From NCBI RefSeq assembly GCF_017573505.1, contig NZ_JAGEOJ010000035.1:21384-85383 (forward strand): a stretch of 64,000 bases of DNA. Direction: 5' to 3'. The translations under genes and the position numbers were made by a program. Every line of letters begins with the position of its first letter. Position 1 is the first letter of the stretch. Shown one piece after another: positions 43,083-50,874 of this stretch. The notes beneath the pieces were generated by a model that did no database searches, had not been told where the DNA came from, and saw only the letters and a list, made by a program, of their open reading frames with translations. The stretch comes from Actinomadura barringtoniae. GTDB lineage: Bacteria; Actinomycetota; Actinomycetes; Streptosporangiales; Streptosporangiaceae.

Positions 43083-43688
43083 CTAGGCGCAGATGCGTTC
43101 GATCAGGGCCTGCCAGCTGTCGGCGAGGCGTTCGATGTGCCGGGTGATCTCGGCGGGCGCGGGTGAGGAGAGGTAGAGCAGGATCGGGCCTTCGAGGGCG
43201 GCGGTGAGCTGGATCGCGAGGCTGTCCAGGTCGGGCATGCCGGGCTGCGCCTGCCTGAGGAGCGCGCCGATGTGGAGCCGGGAGATGGTGGCCGCGCCGG
43301 CCGGGATCGGCTGGGCACGGTCCAGCGAGGCGCGGGCTACCGCAAGGCGTTCCAGGAGGAACGTGATCCGACCGCGCCCGTAGGCGACGAGGCGTTCCAC
43401 CGGGTCGGCGCCCGGTCCGAGGGGCGGCGGGCCCGTGAGCACCAGGGTCTGGAACGAGTGCTCGTCCTCGTCGATGAGCGCGGCGAAGATCCCCGCGCGG
43501 GTGCCGAAGCGGCGGAAGACCGTCCCCTTGCCCAGCCCGGCCCGTTCGGCCAGGCCGTCCATCGTCACCTTGTCCACGCCGCACTCGGCGATCATGTCGC
43601 GCGCCGTGTCCAGCAGGTGCAGGCGGTTGCGCGCCGCGTCCGCGCGCTCCGGACGAGGCTTCCCCAGGGGTATGACGGGCCGATCCAC
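43083..43688 (-). CDS. TetR-family regulator
   Basis: 201 residues from GTG 43688. HTH region RNRLHLLDTARDMIAECGVDKVTMDGLAERAGLGKGTVFRRFGTRAG. Divergent from the azoreductase gene with a 20-bp palindrome in the 91 bases between, the usual arrangement of a TetR repressor and its target. The frame is open further upstream into the azoreductase and is rejected. Confidence 0.88.
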   Translation of the reverse strand: MDRPVIPLGKPRPERADAARNRLHLLDTARDMIAECGVDKVTMDGLAERAGLGKGTVFRRFGTRAGIFAALIDEDEHSFQTLVLTGPPPLGPGADPVERLVAYGRGRITFLLERLAVARASLDRAQPIPAGAATISRLHIGALLRQAQPGMPDLDSLAIQLTAALEGPILLYLSSPAPAEITRHIERLADSWQALIERICA

Positions 43689-43714
43689 GGCATCCAACCT
43701 ACCGGCGGAATAAT

Positions 43715-43734
43715 AAACGGGGTAAAGTCCGTTT
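43715..43734. promoter_or_regulatory. Candidate operator between tetR and azoreductase
   Basis: AAACGG-GGTAAAGT-CCGTTT: two 6-bp inverted arms with an 8-base centre, in an AT-rich stretch between divergent starts. Likely the TetR binding site controlling both genes. Confidence 0.6.
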
Positions 43735-43779
43735 GGCAGTCGACGCCGGACGCACCGGCACTGAACCTGGGAGAATTCG

Positions 43780-44406
43780 ATGAGCCTGTTCCGCCTGGAC
43801 GCCAGCATCCTTCCCGGCACCTCGGCCAGCGCCGAGCTCGCCGACATCGTTGAGGCCAACTGGACCGAGAAGCGTCCGGACGCCTCGATCACCCGCCGCA
43901 ACCTGGGCACCGACCCGCTGCCCGCCGACGCCTGGGCCCTCGCCACCACCGGCTCGTTCACGCCCGAGCCCGACCGTTCCCCCGAGCAGCGCGACGCCCT
44001 GACCCTTGCCGCCGAGCTCGCGGGCGAACTGGAGGCCGCCGACGCCGTCCTGCTCGCCGTGCCGCTCTACAACTACGGCGTGTCGCAGCACTTCAAGACC
44101 TGGGTCGACATGGTCATCGCCGGAGCCGGTCTGGACCCCGTTCTGAAGGACAAGCCGACCGTGCTGGCCACCGTTCGCGGCGGCGGCTACGGCCCCGGAA
44201 CGCCGCGCGAGGGCTGGGACCACTCCACCCCGTACCTGCGGCGCGTCCTCGCCGACATGTGGGGCGCCGACCTCACCATCGTCGAGCGCGAGCTCACCCT
44301 GGCCGCCACCACGCCCGGCATGGAGAACCTCCGCGACCTGGCCGCCGACCTCCACTCCGACGCCCGCGACGCGGCGCACAGCGCGGGCCGCTCCCTGGCC
44401 GCCTGA
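43780..44406 (+). CDS. FMN-dependent NADH-azoreductase/quinone reductase
   Basis: 208 residues in the flavodoxin-like AzoR/NQO family: FRLDASILPGTSASAELAD (FMN phosphate loop), LLAVPLYNYGVSQHFKTWVDM and TVRGGGYGPGTPREGWDH. These enzymes reduce quinones and azo compounds by two electrons. Control by the divergent TetR suggests induction by an electrophile. Its last 113 bases overlap the 3' end of the convergent MFS gene. Confidence 0.92.
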   Translation: MSLFRLDASILPGTSASAELADIVEANWTEKRPDASITRRNLGTDPLPADAWALATTGSFTPEPDRSPEQRDALTLAAELAGELEAADAVLLAVPLYNYGVSQHFKTWVDMVIAGAGLDPVLKDKPTVLATVRGGGYGPGTPREGWDHSTPYLRRVLADMWGADLTIVERELTLAATTPGMENLRDLAADLHSDARDAAHSAGRSLAA

Positions 44407-45550
44407 CCCTCCCACTGTTCCACGCGGCCGGTACGCCCCGCGTACCGGCCGCGACCAACTGGGTCGCCGCAGCGACGACGAGCGTGCCTGCCAGCGAGCG
44501 TGAAACCAGCAGCCCGGCCACGGCCGCACCGACCGCGAAGCCGGTGATCTTCAGACTGGCGCCCGTGGTGAAGATCTGGCCGCGGAGCTGCTCGGGCGCC
44601 TCCCGATGCCGTACGGCGAACAGGGCGGTGAGCTGCGGCCCCTCCCCCACGCCCGCCACCACGGCCGCGCCGATCACCGCGGCTGGATGCCGTACGGCCG
44701 CGAGCAGGAACGCGCCGCCCATGACGAGCGTGCTGAGCCACATCACAGTGTCAGGCCTGGTTGTGAGGCGAGACATCACAACATTCGCCGCAAGCGCCGA
44801 GGCCGCGATGACAGCCAACAGATAAGCCCCACGTTCAGGCGAACCAAGAGCCTGGGCGCCGAGCAGCGGCGTGCAGGCGACGAGCATCCCCTGCCCCACG
44901 CACGAGATCACCGAGACCCTCGTAGCGCGGGCAAGCGGACGAATCCTCGCGATCGCCTTGAAGCCCGCCGCCAGGTCAGCACCAAGCGGCTGAGCACGTC
45001 GCCCCGGTCGCGCGGGAAGCATCCGAGCCGCCGGAATCGCCACACAGATCAAAGCAACGGACGCGGCCACAGCCGCCGACGCCCCGAAAACACCCGCGAC
45101 ACCCCCGGCCAGCGCCGGTCCTGAAAGAGCGGCGACGTTGAACGTCATCGCATCCAGATCGCTCGCCCGGCGCAGTTCCGGTCCCGACGAGATCAAAGCC
45201 AGCTGAGACGTCCACCCAGCAGAGAGCGCCGGCCCCAGCAGCCCAGCACCCAGCGCGATCAGGATCGTCACCACAGGGTGAGCCCGACCCAGCACGACCA
45301 GGATGGCCCCAAGCGCCGCGGCATAAGCGGCCAAGGCCTGCGCGAGAAGCCGTCCCGGCCTGGCCGAACGATCCATGAGGACACCAAGAAGCGGACCGCC
45401 GATCGCCGCAGAGATCGTGATCGCGGCCAACAGCGACGACGCAGTGGCACTCGACCCCGTGATCATCAGCCCCGCGAGAAGCAGAGCAGGAGCCGACATC
45501 TCATCCCCCGTGCGGGCAGCAGCCGCACCGGCAAGGTAACGCTTTATCAC
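44294..45550 (-). CDS. MFS transporter
   Basis: 418 residues from GTG 45550, placed so that RYLAGAAAARTGDEMSAPALLLAG is the first helix; ATG 45499 would remove it. GVLMDRSARPGRLLAQ is the loop 2-3 motif. Helices end around ATQLVAAG; the final 50 residues are an Arg/Gly-rich tail translated from antisense to the azoreductase gene. This 3' overlap suggests the original stop was lost or the genes drifted together. A cluster of GTAAC/GTTAC sites covers the start region shared with the divergent CGNR gene. Confidence 0.8.
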   Translation of the reverse strand: MIKRYLAGAAAARTGDEMSAPALLLAGLMITGSSATASSLLAAITISAAIGGPLLGVLMDRSARPGRLLAQALAAYAAALGAILVVLGRAHPVVTILIALGAGLLGPALSAGWTSQLALISSGPELRRASDLDAMTFNVAALSGPALAGGVAGVFGASAAVAASVALICVAIPAARMLPARPGRRAQPLGADLAAGFKAIARIRPLARATRVSVISCVGQGMLVACTPLLGAQALGSPERGAYLLAVIAASALAANVVMSRLTTRPDTVMWLSTLVMGGAFLLAAVRHPAAVIGAAVVAGVGEGPQLTALFAVRHREAPEQLRGQIFTTGASLKITGFAVGAAVAGLLVSRSLAGTLVVAAATQLVAAGTRGVPAAWNSGRVRRPGSGPRCAPRRGRRSGGRRPGRGGSPCRAWWRPG

Positions 45551-45557
45551 CTCAATG

Positions 45558-45575
45558 ACGTTACTTTCGTAACGT
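45558..45575. promoter_or_regulatory. Palindromic operator between MFS and CGNR genes
   Basis: ACGTTAC-TTTC-GTAACGT, perfect 7-bp arms, with additional GTAAC/GTTAC half-sites near 45537, 45575 and 45592. It lies between the divergent MFS and CGNR starts and probably binds the CGNR protein. Confidence 0.6.
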
Positions 45576-45588
45576 AACACTAGTCCAG

Positions 45589-46143
45589 ATGCGTTACATT
45601 CAACCAATGCACGACGACTGGACCACGAGGCACCCCGTACAGGCCGCCGCCCTGCGTACGGCCGCCCTGATCAACTGCCTGAACGACGGCGGTTCGGTCG
45701 TCGACGTCCTGCGCGAGCACGGCGAGGCCGAGCCCATCGAGGTCTCGGCCGCCGACCTCACAGAAATGCGCGCCGCCGCCGTGAAGCTCCGCAAGGTCTT
45801 CGCCGCCGAGGACGTGGACGCGGCCGCCGCCGCGCTGAACGAACTCCTGGCCAGGAACGCCGGATGGCTGCGGCTCACCTCCCACCACGGTCGAACGCCC
45901 TGGCACCCGCACCTAGACCGTGACGACGACGCCCCCTGGGGCGAATGGTTCCTCGCCTCGTCCTGCCTGGCGCTGACCGTGCTCGTCTGGGATCGCCAAC
46001 GCCCGCCCGGCGGCGTCTGCGCGTCCCCCACGTGCCAGAACGTCTACATCACCCAGGGCAGCGGCCTCCCGAAGCGCTACTGCTCCCGCCGCTGCGCCAC
46101 CCGCGAACGAGTAGCCGCCCACCGAGCCGCCACCAGGGCATAA
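45589..46143 (+). CDS. CGNR zinc-finger regulator
   Basis: 184 residues from ATG 45589 (a second ATG at 45607 is equally possible; neither has a ribosome site, so the mRNA may be leaderless). The N-terminal ABATE-like domain (LINCLNDGG, LNELLARNAGWLRL) is followed by a C-terminal zinc finger GVCASPTCQNVYITQ...RYCSRRCATRERVAAHRA with the CGNR spacing. CGNR proteins are actinobacterial transcription factors. Divergent from an MFS gene it probably controls. Confidence 0.88.
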   Translation: MRYIQPMHDDWTTRHPVQAAALRTAALINCLNDGGSVVDVLREHGEAEPIEVSAADLTEMRAAAVKLRKVFAAEDVDAAAAALNELLARNAGWLRLTSHHGRTPWHPHLDRDDDAPWGEWFLASSCLALTVLVWDRQRPPGGVCASPTCQNVYITQGSGLPKRYCSRRCATRERVAAHRAATRA

Positions 46144-46184
46144 CCGACTCGATCTTTCGGCGGGGAACGGCTAACCTGCGAGGC

Positions 46185-46214
46185 ATGTCCAGCCCCGAGG
46201 CGTCAAGACGCTAG
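46185..46214 (+). CDS. Nine-codon leader peptide of the chloramphenicol-type exporter
   Basis: ATG TCC AGC CCC GAG GCG TCA AGA CGC TAG encodes MSSPEASRR. It begins 8 bases after a possible -10 element (TAACCT, 46172-46177), so it may be translated from a leaderless mRNA. A stem-loop starts at its stop codon, and the cmx/cmlA-type exporter gene starts 120 bases later. Exporters of this family are known to be induced by ribosome stalling in short leader peptides of about nine codons. The exact role here is inferred. Confidence 0.6.
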   Translation: MSSPEASRR

Positions 46215-46236
46215 CCACCGGTCGTCCGGTGGCCAG
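46211..46236 (+). promoter_or_regulatory. Attenuator-like stem-loop after the leader peptide
   Basis: CTAGCCACCGG pairs with CCGGTGGCCAG (one mismatch) around TCGT. It includes the leader stop codon. An alternative hairpin, GCGTC-AA-GACGC (46200-46211), overlaps its left edge and lies inside the leader ORF, so a stalled ribosome would change which forms. Further down, CGCTGACGT (46238-46246) can pair with ACGTCGCG (46317-46324), next to the exporter ribosome site. Confidence 0.5.
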
Positions 46237-46334
46237 TCGCTGACGTGGGGCTTCTTCTCTTTGAGGCCTTCGCTTCGCGCTGCCCTGCGACCAGATGCTG
46301 ACCTCTGGCCCTTCGTACGTCGCGGAGCTGTGCT

Positions 46335-47465
46335 GTGCCCTTCGCTCTTTACCTGCTCGCCCTGGCGATCTTCGCTCAGGGGACATCCGAATTCATGCTC
46401 GCCGGGCTCGTTCCGGACATCGCCGGGGACCTCGGCGTGTCCGTGCCGGCCGCGGGAGCGCTCACGTCGGCGTTCGCCGCCGGGATGGTCGTCGGTGCGC
46501 CGGCGATGGCCATGCTGAGTCTGCGGTGGCCCCGGCGCCGCGCTCTGCTGGTCTTCCTCGCTGTCTTCATGCTCGTTCACGTGCTGGCGGCGGTGACCAG
46601 CAGTTTTCCGGTGCTGCTCGCCACGCGGGTCGTCGGTGCGCTCGCGAACGCCGGGTTCCTGGCGGTGGCGCTGGCGACCGCGTCCTCGATGGTGCCGGAC
46701 GCCAAGGGCCGCGCCACCTCGATCCTCATCGGCGGCGTCACGCTGGCGTGCGTCGTCGGCGTTCCGGCCGGGGCGCTGCTCGGCCAGGCGTGGGGCTGGC
46801 GCGCGGCGTTCTGGGCGGTGGCCCTGATCTCGGTGCCGGCGCTCGTCGCGATCGCGCGGGTCCCCGAGTCCGCGTCGGCTCGGCCGCGGGTCGGCGCCGA
46901 ACTGCGGGCGCTCAGCGAACCGCGGGTGGTCGTGAGCCTGCTGCGGGCCGCGCTGCTGAACGGGGCCACGTTCTGCACGTTCACCTACCTCGCGTCGATC
47001 GTCACCGAGGTCGCGGGGCTGGCCGAGGGGTGGGTGCCGGTTGTGCTGGCGCTGTTCGGGCTGGGGTCGTTCGCCGGGGTCACGCTCGGCGGGCGGCTGG
47101 CCGACACGCGGTCGGGCGAGCTCGTCGCGTTTGGCGGTGCCGCGCTGCTCGTGGGGTGGGCGCTGTTCGCGGTCGCACCGGGGAACGTGATGATCGCGCT
47201 CGTGTTCCTGCTGGGGGCGCTGTCGTTCGGCGTCGGGTCGACGCTGATCAGCCGGGTGCTGTACGCGGCGCCCGGCGCGCCGACGCTGGGCGGCGGGTTC
47301 GCCACGGCGGCGCTGAACGTGGGGGCGGCGCTCGGGCCGTGGCTCGGCGGTCTCGCCATCGGCGCCGGGCTCGGGTACCGCGCGGTGCCGTGGGTGAGCG
47401 CGCTTCTGGTCGCGCTGACGCTGGCGGTGGTGTGGCTGCCTGAGAGGGTTCGAGCCCGGAGCTGA
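46335..47465 (+). CDS. Chloramphenicol-exporter-like MFS protein (Cmx/CmlR type)
   Basis: 376 residues from GTG 46335 with GGAG upstream. The opening PFALYLLALAIFAQGTSEFM and LVPDIAGDLGVSVPAAGALT are, from memory, near-identical in pattern to Cmx/CmrA/CmlR chloramphenicol exporters of actinobacteria; ALANAGFLAVALATASSMVP and GSTLISRVLYAAPGAPTLGG also match. Predicted 12 membrane helices. Substrate assignment to chloramphenicol is by family. Regulation by the upstream leader is likely. Confidence 0.88.
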   Translation: MPFALYLLALAIFAQGTSEFMLAGLVPDIAGDLGVSVPAAGALTSAFAAGMVVGAPAMAMLSLRWPRRRALLVFLAVFMLVHVLAAVTSSFPVLLATRVVGALANAGFLAVALATASSMVPDAKGRATSILIGGVTLACVVGVPAGALLGQAWGWRAAFWAVALISVPALVAIARVPESASARPRVGAELRALSEPRVVVSLLRAALLNGATFCTFTYLASIVTEVAGLAEGWVPVVLALFGLGSFAGVTLGGRLADTRSGELVAFGGAALLVGWALFAVAPGNVMIALVFLLGALSFGVGSTLISRVLYAAPGAPTLGGGFATAALNVGAALGPWLGGLAIGAGLGYRAVPWVSALLVALTLAVVWLPERVRARS

Positions 47466-47492
47466 CAGATTACAGAATTTGTCATCTGTCAG
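47462..47492. promoter_or_regulatory. Inverted repeat after the exporter
   Basis: CTGACAGAT and ATCTGTCAG (9-bp arms, 13-base centre) begin at the exporter stop. It could be a weak terminator (TTTG follows) or an operator for the downstream TetR gene; the AT-rich centre favours the latter. Confidence 0.4.
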
Positions 47493-47516
47493 TTTGGGCG
47501 CGTACGGTCGGATCCC

Positions 47517-47708
47517 ATGGAGACCAGAGAGCTGGGGTCCGGCCGGCGCGTCGGCGCGCTCGGGCAGCTCGCCGAGGCGCTGCCCGCGGCCGGCCTCTTC
47601 CTGACCTGCGAGGAGCTGGAGGCGATCGAACGGGCCGTGCCCCGGGACGCGGTCGCGGGCACGCGCTACCCGGCACCGCTCATGAACCTGCTCGACAGCG
47701 AACGCTGA
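47517..47708 (+). pseudogene. C-terminal fragment of an aldo/keto reductase
   Basis: 63 codons from ATG 47517. RRVGALGQLAEALPAAGLFL and LTCEELEAIERAVPRDAVAG, ending RYPAPLMNLLDSER, align to the last 60 residues of aldo/keto reductases (normally about 330 residues). Catalytic domain and cofactor-binding start are missing; the exporter gene lies where they should be. Its stop overlaps the TetR start, a common AKR-TetR pairing, so the rest was probably lost in the rearrangement that brought in the exporter. Confidence 0.7.
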
Positions 47709-48295
47709 TGGCCCTCGACGCGGAGCAGATCCTGGCCGCCACCGAGGACGTCCTGCGACGCCACGGCCCGGCCAAGGCCACGGTCGTCGACGTCGCGCGC
47801 GTCCTGGGAGTGAGCCACGGAAGCGTCTACCGCCACTTCCCCTCCAAGACCGCCCTGCGTGAAGCGGTGACCCGCCGCTGGCTCCAACGTTCCGAAGACG
47901 AGCTGGCCAGGATCACAGCGGATGAAGCTGCTGGTGGCGGGGTGGGGGCGGAACGGGTTCGGGGATGGTTGCGGGCTTTGTTCCTGGTGAAGCGGGCTAA
48001 GGCGTTGGAGGAGCCGGAGCTCTTTGAGACGTTTCGGGTGCTGATCTCCGAGCACAGCGAGGTCGCGGTCGAGCATGTCGAGGGAATGCTGGCTCGGCTG
48101 CGGGGGCTCATTGAGGCAGGGGTGGCGAGCGGGGATTGTGCGGTGGCGGATGCGGGGGTCGCGGCGCGGGCGGTGTTTGACGCGACGGCCCGTTTTCATC
48201 ATCCGGCTCATGTGGGTGAGTGGGAGCTGCCGGGGATTGAGGCGGACCTTGATGCCGTGTGCACGTTGATCGTTGACGGACTGCGGGCGCGGTGA
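47708..48295 (+). CDS. TetR-family regulator
   Basis: 195 residues. HTH: AATEDVLRRHGPAKATVVDVARVLGVSHGSVYRHFPSK. C-terminal domain resembles the YbiH-type TetR group. Codon use changes abruptly near 47920: the DNA-binding part uses C-ending codons, the ligand-binding part uses G- and T-ending codons (GCT, GTT, TTT, TTG), suggesting a recombination junction between domains. The 264 bases after it hold an AT-rich TTAATTAATTAGG stretch, probably the chitinase promoter. Confidence 0.88.
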   Translation: MALDAEQILAATEDVLRRHGPAKATVVDVARVLGVSHGSVYRHFPSKTALREAVTRRWLQRSEDELARITADEAAGGGVGAERVRGWLRALFLVKRAKALEEPELFETFRVLISEHSEVAVEHVEGMLARLRGLIEAGVASGDCAVADAGVAARAVFDATARFHHPAHVGEWELPGIEADLDAVCTLIVDGLRAR

Positions 48296-48559
48296 TCGGG
48301 GCAGGTCAGGCGGGGTAGTTGCCAAGGAAAGGGCGGCTGGATCGGCAGAGTGTGCTGAAGTTCTGGGGCGGTCCGACTGGCCCTGTCTCCTACTTGGGGT
48401 GGTTGGCGGAGGCTCTGACAGGGGGTCTTGTTCAGAGTTGAACCAGCGGTTAGCGTGCGGCTAATTAATTAGGAAAGCTTCCTATGGAAGCACGGACAAC
48501 GGCATCCGCATCGGGGTTCGGGGGACATCCGCGCGTTCCCACCACCTTGAGGAGCTCGC

Positions 48560-50833
48560 ATGCATCGCCATGCCGCCCGCTCTCGACTCACTCCCCTCCG
48601 CGCACTGCTCACCTCCCTCGCCCTGCTGCTGGCGCTCGCGACGGCCGTGCCCGCGCACGCCACAGCGGCGGCGGGCAAGCTCATCGCGACGTTCAGCCTG
48701 TCGGGCACCACCGGCAAGTACGTCGTCAAGAATCCCGGCACCGCCGCGGTGACCGGCTGGACGATCACGTTCGACCTGCCCGCGGGGGTCACCGCGAGCA
48801 ACCCGCAGAACGCCACGATCGCCCAGTCCGGCAGGTCGGTGACCGTGACGCCCGCGTACTACATCAACACCGTCCAGCCGGGCCGCGACACCGAGCCCTA
48901 CAGCCCCGCGTTCACGCTCAGCTCGGCGACGACACCGACCAGCTGCCGCATCCTCGACGAGAACTGCGACGGCTCGGCCGACACCCCGCCCGGGGCGCCC
49001 GGCGGGCTGCGCTCCCCCGCCAAGACGACCAAGTCGGTCTCGCTCGCGTGGAACGCGGCGACGCCGGGGAGCCTGCCGATCGCGGGCTACGAGGTCTACA
49101 ACGGCACGACGCTCGCGACGAGCGTCACCGGTACGACGGCCACGGTGACGGGACTCACGCCCAACACCGAGTACTCGTTCACCGTCAAGACCAAGGACCG
49201 CAAGGGGAACCTCTCCCCCGCGAGCGACGCGCTCAAGGTGAAGACCAACAACCCCTCCGACGACACCACGCCGCCCTCGGCCCCGGGCGACCTGCGCAGC
49301 ACGGGCAAGACCTCCGCCAGCGTGGACCTCGCGTGGAACGCGTCCACCGACAACAGCGGGATCGCCAGTTACGACGTGCTCGTGGACGGCACCGTCGCCA
49401 CGTCGGTGACCGGCACGACCGCGACGGTGACCGGTCTCGCGCCGTCCACGGCGTACACGTTCACCGTCAAGGCCCGCGACCTGTACGACAACCTGTCGGC
49501 GGCGAGCAACGCGGTGAAGGTGACGACCAGCGACGTCGTCGAGAACGGCTATGCCCGCGTCGGCTACTTCGTGCAGTGGGGCATCTACGGCCGCCAGTAC
49601 TTCGTCCGCAACCTCGACACCACCGGGAACGCGGCCAAGCTGACCCACATCAACTACGCGTTCGGCAACATCGACCCGACCAACCTCACCTGCCTGCAGG
49701 GCGTCACCCGCGGCACCACGCAGAACCCGCAGGACCCGAACCAGGGTGATGGGGCCGGGGACGCCGACGCCGACTACGGCCGCCCGATGGCCGCCTCTCA
49801 GTCGGTGGACGGCGTGGGCGACACGGGCTGGGAGAAGCTGCGCGGCAACTTCAACCAGCTGAAGAAGCTCAAGGCCAAGTACCCCAAGCTCAAGGTCCTG
49901 ATGTCGATAGGCGGCTGGACGTACTCCAAGTACTTCTCCGACGTCGCGGCCGCCGACGCTTCGCGCAAGAAGTTCGTCGCGTCCTGCATCGACACCTACA
50001 TCAAGGGCAACCTGCCCGCCTACAACGGCGCGGGCGGCCCTGGCACGGCGGAGGGAATCTTCGACGGGCTCGACATCGACTGGGAGTGGCCCGGCGCCGA
50101 GGGGCACGCGGGCAACCACATCAGCACGAACGACAAAGCCAACCTCGCCCTGCTTCTCGCCGAGTTCCGTAAGCAGCTGGACGCGCTGACCACGACGACT
50201 GGCAAGCGTTACCAGCTCACCGCGTTCACCCCGGCCGACCCTGCCAAGGTGTCCGCCGGCTGGGACCTGGCTCAGGACGCCAAGTCGCTCGACATCTTCA
50301 ACGTCCAGGGCTACGACTTCCACGGCGCGGGCAGCGACAACTCCTGGGAGCCGAACCGTACGGGCCACCAGGGAAACATCAACACCGACACCGACGACCC
50401 CTACTCGTTCCACTTCAGCGATGAGAACGCGATAGCGCCCTACCTCACCGCAGGGGTCAGCCCGCGCAAGCTCACCATCGGCCTGGCCTACTACGGGCGC
50501 GGCTGGCAGGGCGTGACCGACGGCGGTAAGTACGGCGAGTGGCAGGCCGCCAAGGGCGCGGCGCCCGGCCAGTTCCAGGAGGAGGCGGGCACCCGCGGCT
50601 ACAGCAACCTGGTGGCGAGCGTGCCCGGCTGCACCGTACGGCACGACGAGCAGGCCGTCGCGACGTTCTGCTTCACCGGCGACGGCGGGCAGTGGTGGAC
50701 GTTCGACGACGCCTGGTCCATCGGCAAGAAGGCCGCGTGGCTGCGCAGCAAGGGCCTGCTCGGCGCGATGGTCTGGGAGATGTCCGGTGACACCGGCGTC
50801 CTCACCACCGCACTGGACAACGGCCTGAAGTAG
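48560..50833 (+). CDS. Secreted modular chitinase (CBM2-like, two FnIII, GH18)
   Basis: 757 residues from ATG 48560 with GAGGAG upstream. Signal peptide to about residue 37 (VPAHATAAAG), a CBM2-like domain (VTGWTITFDLP, to about 130), fibronectin type III domains at about 143-232 and 237-325 whose GTTATVTGL cores are nearly identical, and a GH18 catalytic domain from about 328. The active site is DGLDIDWEWPG with the acid Glu at 509; SIGGWTYS and MVWEMSGD complete the barrel. It should degrade chitin outside the cell. Confidence 0.95.
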   Translation: MHRHAARSRLTPLRALLTSLALLLALATAVPAHATAAAGKLIATFSLSGTTGKYVVKNPGTAAVTGWTITFDLPAGVTASNPQNATIAQSGRSVTVTPAYYINTVQPGRDTEPYSPAFTLSSATTPTSCRILDENCDGSADTPPGAPGGLRSPAKTTKSVSLAWNAATPGSLPIAGYEVYNGTTLATSVTGTTATVTGLTPNTEYSFTVKTKDRKGNLSPASDALKVKTNNPSDDTTPPSAPGDLRSTGKTSASVDLAWNASTDNSGIASYDVLVDGTVATSVTGTTATVTGLAPSTAYTFTVKARDLYDNLSAASNAVKVTTSDVVENGYARVGYFVQWGIYGRQYFVRNLDTTGNAAKLTHINYAFGNIDPTNLTCLQGVTRGTTQNPQDPNQGDGAGDADADYGRPMAASQSVDGVGDTGWEKLRGNFNQLKKLKAKYPKLKVLMSIGGWTYSKYFSDVAAADASRKKFVASCIDTYIKGNLPAYNGAGGPGTAEGIFDGLDIDWEWPGAEGHAGNHISTNDKANLALLLAEFRKQLDALTTTTGKRYQLTAFTPADPAKVSAGWDLAQDAKSLDIFNVQGYDFHGAGSDNSWEPNRTGHQGNINTDTDDPYSFHFSDENAIAPYLTAGVSPRKLTIGLAYYGRGWQGVTDGGKYGEWQAAKGAAPGQFQEEAGTRGYSNLVASVPGCTVRHDEQAVATFCFTGDGGQWWTFDDAWSIGKKAAWLRSKGLLGAMVWEMSGDTGVLTTALDNGLK

Positions 50834-50874
50834 CCAAAAAGGAGTTGCCCAATAGGAAGGCTGGATGGTGCGGG

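Noticed and set aside
46295..47443. Overlapping open frame in the exporter gene
   Set aside because: Arg/Gly/Ala-rich shadow frame; the other frame has twelve helices and family motifs.
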